Below are positions 19,501-27,435 of a stretch of 64,000 nucleotides of DNA, in pieces; position 1 is the first letter of the stretch; each line of letters opens with the position of its first letter. The position numbers and the translations under genes were made by a program. The notes beneath the pieces are model-generated. The model saw only the letters and a program-made list of their open reading frames with translations, did not search any database and was not told where the DNA came from. Source of the DNA: JAWKMZ01 sp041391965 (GTDB lineage: Bacteria; Bacteroidota; Bacteroidia; Flavobacteriales; Flavobacteriaceae); the NCBI GenBank assembly GCA_041391965.1, contig JAWKMZ010000001.1:434001-498000 (forward strand). The letters run 5' to 3'.

Positions 19501-19814
19501 GCCTTTGGAAAATTGATGAACAATCGAGTGCTAAAATTGTGGATTTGTTTTACAATAACATCAAAAAGGGCTTTCCAAAAGACAAAGCCTTACAACAAGC
19601 CAAATTAACTTATATTTCTAAAGCCGAAGGCAGAACTATTAATCCAGAATATTGGGCTGGTTTGGTATTGATTGGTAACACAACTCCAATACAAATGACA
19701 TCTTCTCCCAATTTAGTGTATTGGGTTTTTGGAATTTTATTGTTAGTGTTTACTATTTTAATTTATGGAAGAACGGTTTTAAAAAAACAAAGACAAACTC
19801 ATTATAAGTTTTAA
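16566..19814 (+). CDS. TPR-CHAT caspase-like protein, membrane-anchored (copy 1)
   Basis: A 1082-residue protein: signal peptide (ILIVSCLFTSIISHSQ), about 600 residues of TPR-type repeats, then a CHAT (caspase HetF-associated with TPRs) domain over about residues 700-1035, then one membrane helix (about 1050-1070) followed by a basic tail (KKQRQ). The CHAT dyad is intact: His899 in HIGTHAESN and Cys948 in LTACETGKP. Family members are cysteine proteases of the caspase/separase clan. Signal peptide plus basic C-terminal tail put TPR and CHAT in the periplasm, tail inside. It starts 4 bases after the membrane TPR gene. The substrate is unknown; the neighbouring TPR protein is a candidate. Confidence 0.9.
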   Translation: MLRLKQILIVSCLFTSIISHSQDRGKDTKLLDSLINKKEFVKADAVLKSTISKLTAKKDYYYLADLVFYVGKLKLEQNQNKVVATKAVTDFINLVSKATDSAKVLRQIQMTTSTFYQMIGEYQNAYDANINALNFTKKWKEAKGEDFGIIENNLSTFSNFLGNIQEGKLHAQKAMQYFESDPKSDPKNLYNSYNSLAVSMWKVSKVDSALYYYKKYETLLNTLEKTPENIFGQAYLQNNMAAIYSSQGNLEQGLKAMETTINCLNTFINSDVSAKRKEQARTFRFNAIENYALLTKQSGDYQKALDLYLFNYKEEQKNLGANHALLFETKIKLGQIYLDLNNYDKANYYLDDAILQISNTEGDNYLYDADAHFAKAMVCNALKNTKEAKQNFEAAERLYELGLEGSYDDVYMSMIETASHFYAKNNERERALQMSEKAYDYIKKNQGVTSSFEIQQTLNLGEIYYELEDYQTALQKSETTINLLKTTLPTQTKQKDSTVIYKYYPSAVLLNTKANYQLHPKKEVTFLKQQLEELDSTITIIEQQKSHLGDDTNISVLIEVSTPVFEFAKKLSMELYELTKDKKYLNKVISLNESVLYNKIRSQLNSRASMAFRDVPETVLEKEKSIKKAMSEALTSETQMDTYFKLETDWKAYLADLKSNYPNYYKLKFAPITKSLKNIEAKVPTNTTIVRYTYIDNQLYAIVISKENMQSFKLNQEHVAENIAKFQNASTLFDNQFESLSTLYNQLWKPFEAAITTKNVIIIPDRDLFNLSFEMLTPKPISSYKDMATNSLLSKYIISYNYSLFLIDKGSKITDYKNNFVAFAPEFNDKMKQNYKVEVKDSMSIDKTYLTLLPQPFTKSLAQSSTRLFKGTSFLNEKSTKHIFENAAKEHKIIHIGTHAESNNVSPELSRLVFAKSADSLDSDDNYLYTYEIYNTNLSSNLAILTACETGKPSYQAGEGMISLANAFNYAGSESILTSLWKIDEQSSAKIVDLFYNNIKKGFPKDKALQQAKLTYISKAEGRTINPEYWAGLVLIGNTTPIQMTSSPNLVYWVFGILLLVFTILIYGRTVLKKQRQTHYKF

Positions 19815-19820
19815 AATACT

Positions 19821-22800
19821 ATGGCACATTTAAAACAAATATTATGCTTCATTTGTTTGCTTACAAGCCTTTTAAACAATGCTCAAAGCAAAAATAGAGG
19901 TGCAGAAATTTTAGACAAGTTGATTAGCGAAAAAGAATTTGTCAAGGCAGATTCTGTTCTCAAAGCAAACATTTCTGAATTAACTGCAAAAAAATCGTAT
20001 TACTTATTAACAGATTATATTTACTACACAGGCAAAATTAAATCAGAATTACAAAATGAATCGGTTTCAAAAATAGCTGTAAATCAATTGGTTGAATTTA
20101 TAAAATCAGCAACAGATTCTTTAAAAGTATTGCGTCAAGCCGAGTTGGAATTATCCAGTTATTATGAGTTTTTAGGAGATTCTCAAAAAGCCTACGACGC
20201 CAATTTGGAAGCCTTAAAATTAACTACAAAATGGCAGCAAGCAACACCTGAAGATTATGGTCTTATAGAGAATAATTTAGGTACATTAGCCAATAGAAAA
20301 GGAGATTTAGCCAAAGGGTTAGAGCATCATAAAAAAGCGCTTAAGTTTTACGAATCGTATTCTAAAACAGATAAAACAAACCTTTATGTAATTTACAATT
20401 CACTTGGAGGATCTATGTGGTATATATCCAAAATAGACAGTGCCTTGTACTTTTATAAAAAGGCTGACAAAACATTGAAATTATTAGAACCCAATCCGAT
20501 AAATTCCTATTACAGACCTGCAATACTTCAAAACAATATTGCAGGAATTTATGCAAGTCAAGGTAATTTGGATAAAGCTTTAGAATCCATGAAACTGGCT
20601 ATTAATTATATCACAGAATTTCTGAAATCAGACGCTTCTGACATTAAAAAAGAAGCTGCAAAAGAGTTCCTGTTTCAAGGTATTGAAAACTATGCTGGCA
20701 TTTATAAAGATATGGGCAATTTTGAAAAAGCGAAAGAACTTTTAGAATACGCCTATAAAGAAAAGCAAAAGCAATTTAAAGCCAAAAATCCTGAATTATT
20801 CAAAGCAAAAATCTTATTGGGACAAATTTATTTGGCATTAAAAGACTATAAGCGTTCTGAACAATTTTTAGATGATGGTTTGGCTCATATTGAAATGACT
20901 GATGGCGACAACTACTTTTGGGCAGCAGATGCGCACTATTATAAAGCTTCTTTAAATGAAGAATTAGGAAAAAACACCATTGCAAAACAAAATTACGCAG
21001 TTGCTGAACAGTATTATGAAGCTGCTTTAAATGGTGCTTATGATGCCTTGTATTTAGATTTTATTATTAAAGCATCTCATTTTTATGCCAAAAATAACGA
21101 TAAGAGCAAAGCACTTAACATGGCTGAAAAAGCTTATACCTATATAAAAGCCAATCAAGGTGTTACCACCTCTTTTGAAATTCAGCAGGCTTTAAATTTA
21201 GGAGAAATACACTATGAATTAGGCGATTATGAACTTGCTTTTCAAAAAGGCACAGCTACTTTAGAACTTCTAAAAAAAATACTGCCAACGCAAACAAACC
21301 CATCAGATTCTACTCAGATTCTTTTTTATAAACCTCAGGCTATTTTGTTAAAAAGTCAAGCAGCTTATAAACTTCAAACTAAAAAAGAGCTATCCTTTCT
21401 AAAAAATGAATTTAACAACATAGAAGAAGCCATTACCATTGTAGAACGCCAGAAAATATTGGTTGGTAATGAAAATAATGTCTCTTTTTTAATTGCAGAT
21501 AACACACAACTTTTTGAGTTTGCAAAGCAATTGGCTTTAGAGTTGTATGAAGCAACTAAAGATCAAACCTATCTTAATAAAGTCATTGGTTTAAACGAAT
21601 CTATTCTTTATAATAACATACGAGCACACCTCAACTCAAGGTCATCTATGGTTTATAATGATGTGCCTCAAGCCATTTTAAATCAAGAAAAAACCATTCA
21701 AAAAGCACTTCAAAAAGATTTAGATACTGACGATGCTATGTCACATTATTTTAAATTGGAAAATGACTGGAAAGCTTATTTAGAAATGCTAAAAACCAAG
21801 TATCCAAAGTATTATAAATTGCGTTTTGCTTCCATTTTTAAATCGTTGGCCAACCTTTCTGAAAAAGTACCTAAAAATTCAACCATTGTACGTTATACCT
21901 ATATTGATAATCAACTGTATGCCATTGTTATTTCTAAAGAAGCTTCTCATATTTATAAATTAAATCAAGATCAAATAACGAATGCTATTGAAAAATTGCA
22001 AGAAGGAAGCACCTTGTTTGAAAATCAATTTGAAATTTTACATACTTTATATGCAAAACTGTGGAGTCCTTTTGAAAATGACATTAAAACCGAACATGTT
22101 ATCATTATTCCAGATAGAGCGTTGTTTAATTTGAGTTTTGAAATGCTGACGCCAAAACAGGCAAAATCATATGCTGAGTTAGCAACTAATAGTTTGCTGT
22201 CCAAATATGTGATTTCATATAATTACAGTTTGTTTTTAATTGATAAAGACAGTAAAATCACAGACTACAAAGATAATTTTGTAGCCTTTGCACCAGAATT
22301 TAATGATAAAATGAAGACTGAATACGAAATAGCAATTCGTGATTCTTTAAATTTAGACAAAACCTATTTAACATTGTTGCCACAACCTTTTACAAAACGC
22401 TTAGCACAAAAATCAACACGCTTATTTAAAGGGACTTCTTTTTTAAATGAAAAATCGACCAAACATATTTTTGAAAGTAGCGCTAAAGAACACAAAATTA
22501 TTTATATTGGTACACATGCCGAATCTAATAACGTTACACCAGAACTGTCGCGTTTGGTCTTTGCAAAAGCGTTAGATTCTACAAACACAGATGATAATTA
22601 TTTATATACTTACGAAATTTACAATACCAACCTATCGTCTAACTTGGCAATCCTGACAGCCTGTGAAACCGGAAAACCAACCTATCAAGCTGGTGAAGGC
22701 ATGATTTCGTTGGCAAACGCCTTCAATTATGCAGGAAGTGAAAGCATATTGACGAGCCTTTGGAAAATTGATGAACAATCGAGTGCTGAAATTGTTGATT

Positions 22801-23042
22801 TGTTCTATAAAAACATTAAAAAAGGCTGGTCAAAAGACAAAGCTTTACAACAAGCCAAATTAGACTATATGGCAAGGGCAAAAGGAAGAGCTATCAATCC
22901 GCAATATTGGGCTGGTTTGGTGTTAATTGGTGATACTTCACCTATAGCTTTAACATCGTCTTCAAGCTTAATTTACTGGTTGTTAGGCGGTTTTGTAATT
23001 ATTTTATTTCTATTCTATTTTATAAAAAACAAAAAAGCATAA
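19821..23042 (+). CDS. TPR-CHAT caspase-like protein, membrane-anchored (copy 2)
   Basis: A 1073-residue tandem paralogue of the preceding gene, 6 bases downstream. It has the same plan: signal peptide (ILCFICLLTSLLNNAQ), TPR array, CHAT domain with His899 (YIGTHAESN) and Cys948 (LTACETGKP), and a C-terminal membrane helix (about 1050-1069) ending FIKNKKA. The catalytic residues have the same numbers in both copies, so the first 950 residues align with almost no net indel. The TPR portion is clearly more diverged than the CHAT portion, which suggests different sensing specificities with a shared protease. Last gene of the operon; a strong terminator follows. Confidence 0.9.
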   Translation: MAHLKQILCFICLLTSLLNNAQSKNRGAEILDKLISEKEFVKADSVLKANISELTAKKSYYLLTDYIYYTGKIKSELQNESVSKIAVNQLVEFIKSATDSLKVLRQAELELSSYYEFLGDSQKAYDANLEALKLTTKWQQATPEDYGLIENNLGTLANRKGDLAKGLEHHKKALKFYESYSKTDKTNLYVIYNSLGGSMWYISKIDSALYFYKKADKTLKLLEPNPINSYYRPAILQNNIAGIYASQGNLDKALESMKLAINYITEFLKSDASDIKKEAAKEFLFQGIENYAGIYKDMGNFEKAKELLEYAYKEKQKQFKAKNPELFKAKILLGQIYLALKDYKRSEQFLDDGLAHIEMTDGDNYFWAADAHYYKASLNEELGKNTIAKQNYAVAEQYYEAALNGAYDALYLDFIIKASHFYAKNNDKSKALNMAEKAYTYIKANQGVTTSFEIQQALNLGEIHYELGDYELAFQKGTATLELLKKILPTQTNPSDSTQILFYKPQAILLKSQAAYKLQTKKELSFLKNEFNNIEEAITIVERQKILVGNENNVSFLIADNTQLFEFAKQLALELYEATKDQTYLNKVIGLNESILYNNIRAHLNSRSSMVYNDVPQAILNQEKTIQKALQKDLDTDDAMSHYFKLENDWKAYLEMLKTKYPKYYKLRFASIFKSLANLSEKVPKNSTIVRYTYIDNQLYAIVISKEASHIYKLNQDQITNAIEKLQEGSTLFENQFEILHTLYAKLWSPFENDIKTEHVIIIPDRALFNLSFEMLTPKQAKSYAELATNSLLSKYVISYNYSLFLIDKDSKITDYKDNFVAFAPEFNDKMKTEYEIAIRDSLNLDKTYLTLLPQPFTKRLAQKSTRLFKGTSFLNEKSTKHIFESSAKEHKIIYIGTHAESNNVTPELSRLVFAKALDSTNTDDNYLYTYEIYNTNLSSNLAILTACETGKPTYQAGEGMISLANAFNYAGSESILTSLWKIDEQSSAEIVDLFYKNIKKGWSKDKALQQAKLDYMARAKGRAINPQYWAGLVLIGDTSPIALTSSSSLIYWLLGGFVIILFLFYFIKNKKA

Positions 23043-23072
23043 AAAAAGTTGCCAAATTAATGGCAACTTTTA
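23041..23072 (+). terminator. Intrinsic terminator of the sigma/CHAT operon
   Basis: AAAAGTTGCCA pairs with TGGCAACTTTT across a six-base loop (23055-23060), directly after the last CHAT stop codon. Confidence 0.85.
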
Positions 23073-23215
23073 AAGTATAAACTCTAAAGTTTTCCCTTAG
23101 CTGATTAATAGCATTTTTCGAGTTTATACTTTGTCATCGAAAACGTTTAAAAAGGTCATCATATAAATTCATAATTTTTTTTTAAACCCGATAAAATAAT
23201 TAACATCAATAAAAC

Positions 23216-23253
23216 AAAAAACCTCAAAGTCTAAATAAGATTTTGAGGTTTTT
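23216..23253 (-). terminator. Terminator of the T9SS repeat protein gene
   Basis: AAAAACCTCAAA and TTTTGAGGTTTTT form an approximately 12-bp stem with a 12-base loop. On the minus strand it lies 17 bases beyond the stop and runs into a T-rich stretch. The remaining 23073-23215 holds no gene I can support. Confidence 0.75.
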
Positions 23254-23270
23254 ATCATTAAAAAGCTGTT

Positions 23271-26200
23271 CTATTTTTTGATGATTTGTTTTACAATACT
23301 ACTGTTTAACGATTCTATTCTTAAGAAATAATTACCGCTTGAATAGTTTTCTAATGAAATTTCTTTAGTGCCATTCATTCCTTTTAAATCTACAACAGAA
23401 AGTATTCTTCCACTAATGTCTATAATAGTTGCTTTAGTCAAATTTATATGACTGTTATTTTTTAGTGTAACGATATTATTTGTTGGATTTGGAAAGAGTG
23501 TAATATTACTTTCAGATAATTGAAACCCTTCAACTCCTAAAGTAACATTCAAATTGAACGAACAAGAACCTACATTACCAGAAGCGTCAGTTGCTGTAAG
23601 TGTTATTAATGTATCTCCATCAGCATTGATGACCGTTCCTGGAGCTGGTGTTTGTACAACATTAAAACTGCTGCAGTTATCTGTTACTGAAATTTCATTG
23701 TTGGCATAATAATCCGGAACTGTATAACCTGTATCTTCATTAATTACAACATCTCCTCTACAAATTACAATTGGGTCTATGTTATCTTCAACGGTTACCG
23801 TTGCAGATGCTGACGCGCTATTGCCACTTTGGTCTGTAACTGTTAACATGACTGTATTGTCTCCTAAATTAGCACAAGTGAAATTGGTGACATCTAAACT
23901 TAGACTTGACACTGTACAATTATCTGTAGAACCATTATCAATATCTCCAGTAGTGATACTTGCATTACCAGAAGCATCCAGTTGAACGGTTACATTTTGA
24001 GTAACTACTGTTGGATCTATAGAATCCTCAACGGTTACTGTAGCATCAGCACTTGCGAAATTTCCTGCTTCATCAGTAACGGTTAAACTTACTGTATTAT
24101 CACCTAAATCGGCACAGGTAAAACTGGTAACATCTAAAGCATACAATAAATTAGCTTGTAAGGTACAGTTATCGGTTGAGCCATTATCTATTTGTGCAGT
24201 TGTAATACTTGCATTTCCTGAAGCATCTAATTGTATAGTAATATTTTGAGTAAGAACTGTTGGTGGTTCAATATCCAATTTACCGGAAATGGTCAATAAT
24301 ACCGAGTTATCTCCAGGATAGGTGACATCAAAAGTATATTGTTTTCCTTGATATACTGCAATTACTGGAGTCGTCAAGTTTTCAGTAGCAATGGTTGATG
24401 ACGTGGTTGCGATGGTAAAGGTATTGCCTAAATTGCCTTCAAAACCCATGGTCACATTGACTTCGCCATCAAAAATGACATTGTTTCCAGTAATAGCCAA
24501 TACATCATATTCAGTATCTGGTGTCAACCCATTTAATTCTACATCCAAAACAGAGGTCGAAGATGATTTATAAGCTCCCAAAACGGTCAAGGTTCCTGGT
24601 GAGCCTCCTGGCGCAAAGATACCATCATTGGTAAAGTTTGCTGCAGCAGGAATGTCTATAGTTGCAGTTCCTTTGATGATACCATCTACTGTATTGTTCA
24701 GTCCAAAACCATCAACAAATTCGAGCTCGCCAGAACTTGCGTTAATAGTCCCTGAATTGGTAACTGGCGGATAAATATATGACACTCCAGTACCACCTGT
24801 TTTCTGTATCAAACCTGCGTTATTAATACTAAAAGCTTCGCTACCACTATAAGTTAAGATGGTATCCGATTGAAAGTCAATCACACCAGAAGCTTGATTA
24901 TCTATAATAGCATTGTTATATAAATATAGATACCCTCCATCAGGAAACTTTATGGTTCCGGTATTTATAAGTTTAGTATCTTCACCTGATATATAACGAG
25001 AGCCAGCTCCTGCCAAACTAATGTCACTCTCATTGGTTAAAGTGCCTCCTCCAAGCAAACTACCACCCGTCCAAGTAACACCAGTAGCTCCTGTAAAATT
25101 AAAGTTTGCTGTGGTAGCGACGGAAATATTACTGTTCCAATTCATAGCACCTTGCAAGGCGCCTGTAAGCTCATTACTAACATTTATCGTTGTATTTAAT
25201 ACTAAGGTAGCGTCTGTTGCTACGTTATACACACCACCATTAAAGGTTTTTGCCTGATTATACATTTGAATTGATCCGTGTTCTACATTAATGGTTCCTG
25301 TATTAGTCAAAATACAGCCAAAATATGAAGTGTTATCGCCAGCAGTTTTTTTAAGCAAACCTGCATTGTTAAAGCTATGATTTGACCCTGAATAGCTCAC
25401 AACGGCATCGGATTGAAAATCGAAAACACCTAACGCTGTATTGTTAAATACAGAGGTGTCATACAAATAGAAATAACCACCTCCAGGCATGGTTACCAAC
25501 CCATTATTGGTCAAAGTAGTGCCTCCAGAGATATAACGACTACCTCCTCCTGCTAAACTAATAGTGCTTTCATTGGTTAAGGCACCGCCTCCAAGTAAAC
25601 TATTTGCCGTCCAAGTAACACCAGTAGCTCCTGTAAAATTAAAGCTTGCTGTGGTAGCAACGGAAATATTATTATTCCAATTCATAGCGCCTTCCAAGGT
25701 ACCTGTTAGCTCATTACTAACATTTATCGTTGTATTTAATACTAAGGTGGCATCTGTTGCAACGTTGTACACTCCTCCGTTAAATGTTTTTGGTAGAGAT
25801 TGCATGATCAATGAACCGTTTTCGACACTCATAGTACCTGTATTGGTTAAATACGCTGAAAATCCGGAATTCCCGCCACCAGCGGTTTTTTTAAGCAACC
25901 CTGCATTGATAAAATTATGAGCTTCATTGCCGCCATAAGAAACAATGGCATTGGATTGAAAATCGAAAACACCTGACGCTGCATTGTTAAACACAGAGGT
26001 GTCATATAAATACAAATAGCCACCTCCAGGCATGGTTACCAACCCATTATTGATTAAGGTGGTGCCTCCAGAGATATAACGACTACCTCCTCCTGCTAAA
26101 CCAATAGTGCTTTCATTGGTTAAGACACCGCCTCCAAGTAAACTATTTGCCGTCCAAGTAACACCAGTAGCTCCTGTAAAATTAAAGCTTGCTGTGGTAG

Positions 26201-26999
26201 CAACGGAAATATTATTATTCCAATTCATAGCACCTTCCAAGGTGCCTGTTAGCTCATTATCAACATTTATCGTTGTATTTAATACTAAGGTAGCATCTGT
26301 TGCAACGTTGTACACTCCTCCGTTAAATGTTTTTGGTAGAGATTGCATGATCAATGAACCGTTTTCAACACTCATAGTACCTGTATTGGTTAAATACGCT
26401 GAAAACCCCGAGTTTCCGTCACCAGCGGTTTTTTTAAGCAACCCTGCATTGATAAAATTATGAGCTTCATTGCCGCCATAAGTAACAATGGCATTGGATT
26501 GAAAATCAAAAACACCTGACGCTGTATTGTTAAATACAGAGGTGTCATATAAATACAAATAGCCACCTCCAGGCATGGTTACTAACCCATTATTGATTAA
26601 GGTGGTACCTCCAGAGATATAACGACTGCCTCCTGTTGCCATAATAATAGTCCCATTATTGGTTAAGGTACCTCCTCCATAAAATGAATGGTTCTTCCAA
26701 GTAACCGTTGTATTAGCACTAAAGGATGAAGCGTCCGTAAAACTTAAACTTTGATTCATGGTAAGGGTTGAGGTGCCTTGTACCACAATCGATTTAACAA
26801 AAGATGATACATTGACATTGACATCACTGCCATTGGGAATAATAACATCATTGGATGCTGTTGGGACAGCGTTTAAACTCCAATTGGCAGCATCGCTCCA
26901 GTTGGTTCCGTCTCCAGCACCTGTCCATGTGCTGGTTTGTGCAATTGCCGTGGTGCCTATCAGGCAAAGCAGCAGTAATAGATGTAAAAATCGTTTCAT
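23271..26999 (-). CDS. T9SS-secreted repeat surface protein
   Basis: A 1242-residue exported protein. Signal peptide residues 1-20 (LLLLLCLIGTTAIAQ), then a WTGAGDGTNWSDAANWS module typical of Bacteroidota beta-helix adhesins. Next is an array of 181-residue repeats (anchor GSRYISGGTTLINNG, about residues 105-755): three in perfect register and one degenerate. Then an SPGTLTVLGAYKSSSTSVLDVELNG segment resembling autotransporter-type helices, two to three HYR/Ig-like repeats (DNGSTDNCT, LDVTNFTCANLGDNTV, VTVEDNIDP) and a Por secretion sorting domain (LFPNPTNNIVTLKN to the KQIIKK end). Exported by type IX secretion and probably cell-surface attached; an adhesin role is inferred. Convergent with the CHAT operon. 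Confidence 0.9.
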   Translation of the reverse strand: MKRFLHLLLLLCLIGTTAIAQTSTWTGAGDGTNWSDAANWSLNAVPTASNDVIIPNGSDVNVNVSSFVKSIVVQGTSTLTMNQSLSFTDASSFSANTTVTWKNHSFYGGGTLTNNGTIIMATGGSRYISGGTTLINNGLVTMPGGGYLYLYDTSVFNNTASGVFDFQSNAIVTYGGNEAHNFINAGLLKKTAGDGNSGFSAYLTNTGTMSVENGSLIMQSLPKTFNGGVYNVATDATLVLNTTINVDNELTGTLEGAMNWNNNISVATTASFNFTGATGVTWTANSLLGGGVLTNESTIGLAGGGSRYISGGTTLINNGLVTMPGGGYLYLYDTSVFNNAASGVFDFQSNAIVSYGGNEAHNFINAGLLKKTAGGGNSGFSAYLTNTGTMSVENGSLIMQSLPKTFNGGVYNVATDATLVLNTTINVSNELTGTLEGAMNWNNNISVATTASFNFTGATGVTWTANSLLGGGALTNESTISLAGGGSRYISGGTTLTNNGLVTMPGGGYFYLYDTSVFNNTALGVFDFQSDAVVSYSGSNHSFNNAGLLKKTAGDNTSYFGCILTNTGTINVEHGSIQMYNQAKTFNGGVYNVATDATLVLNTTINVSNELTGALQGAMNWNSNISVATTANFNFTGATGVTWTGGSLLGGGTLTNESDISLAGAGSRYISGEDTKLINTGTIKFPDGGYLYLYNNAIIDNQASGVIDFQSDTILTYSGSEAFSINNAGLIQKTGGTGVSYIYPPVTNSGTINASSGELEFVDGFGLNNTVDGIIKGTATIDIPAAANFTNDGIFAPGGSPGTLTVLGAYKSSSTSVLDVELNGLTPDTEYDVLAITGNNVIFDGEVNVTMGFEGNLGNTFTIATTSSTIATENLTTPVIAVYQGKQYTFDVTYPGDNSVLLTISGKLDIEPPTVLTQNITIQLDASGNASITTAQIDNGSTDNCTLQANLLYALDVTSFTCADLGDNTVSLTVTDEAGNFASADATVTVEDSIDPTVVTQNVTVQLDASGNASITTGDIDNGSTDNCTVSSLSLDVTNFTCANLGDNTVMLTVTDQSGNSASASATVTVEDNIDPIVICRGDVVINEDTGYTVPDYYANNEISVTDNCSSFNVVQTPAPGTVINADGDTLITLTATDASGNVGSCSFNLNVTLGVEGFQLSESNITLFPNPTNNIVTLKNNSHINLTKATIIDISGRILSVVDLKGMNGTKEISLENYSSGNYFLRIESLNSSIVKQIIKK
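24735..26685 (-). repeat. 543-bp in-frame tandem repeat array inside the T9SS protein gene
   Basis: The anchor GAGATATAACGAC recurs at 25528, 26071 and 26614, exactly 543 bases (181 codons) apart. A fourth, more diverged unit has its ATATAACG at 24991, 540 bases from the next, i.e. one codon indel. Units 25.5-26.0 kb and 26.1-26.6 kb are nearly identical at the DNA level including third positions. Outer boundaries are approximate. Confidence 0.9.
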
Positions 27000-27249
27000 A
27001 ATTAATAGCTTTTATAATGATTATATAACTACATCGAAATGATTTAAAAACGTGAGCAAAAAAATTGCAACTAAAATTAGGCTTGCTTTTTTGCTTGGAG
27101 GTGGGTAGATTGCTCCATAGTAAGATTGGAATGGCTTTATGTTTGTTTTAAATTTAACATTTCTACTGCCTTATATTAAATATATTTTAAAGAAGAATAA
27201 TTTATTTTGGAGTAGAAGCAGATTAACACTTTACAATGCTTATTTAAGC

Positions 27250-27284
27250 AAAAAAGAGCTACATTTTCATGTAACTCTTTTTTT
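27250..27284 (-). terminator. Terminator downstream of tRNA-Asn
   Basis: AAAAAAGAG-TACAT and ATGTA-CTCTTTTTT form a long stem with a single bulge, one base beyond the tRNA 3' end on the minus strand. The stretch 27000-27249 between the surface-protein start and this hairpin holds no gene I can support. Confidence 0.8.
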
Positions 27285-27285
27285 G

Positions 27286-27359
27286 CTCCTCCTCTTGGGC
27301 TCGAACCAAGGACCCTCTGATTAACAGTCAGATGCTCTAACCAACTGAGCTAAGGAGGA
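27286..27359 (-). tRNA. tRNA-Asn (GTT anticodon)
   Basis: A 74-nt cloverleaf on the minus strand. The acceptor TCCTCCT pairs with AGGAGGA, discriminator G, no encoded CCA. The D arm contains AGCTCAGTTGGTTAGAGC, the anticodon arm is TCTGA-CTGTTAA-TCAGA giving anticodon GTT, and the T arm contains GGTTCGAGCC. No duplicated tRNA end or integrase is visible, so it is not an occupied integration site within this window. Confidence 0.97.
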
Positions 27360-27435
27360 AGGTGTTTTCTCTTTTTTGAGGTTGCAAATATATCGTATTT
27401 TTTAATTTCAACAAATATATTTTAAAAAAATATTT

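Noticed and set aside
25564..26463. Two identical-looking 118-codon open frames on the plus strand (25564-25920 and 26107-26463)
   Set aside because: They are antisense shadows of the 543-bp repeats in the T9SS protein gene, and the minus strand encodes the clear long protein.
24735..26685. CRISPR array
   Set aside because: Repeat period is 543 bases and in frame within a protein gene; there are no short repeats with unique spacers and no cas genes, despite the CHAT proteins nearby.
27286..27359. tRNA-Asn as a mobile-element attachment site
   Set aside because: No second copy of the tRNA 3' end and no integrase or mobile-element genes in the flanks.
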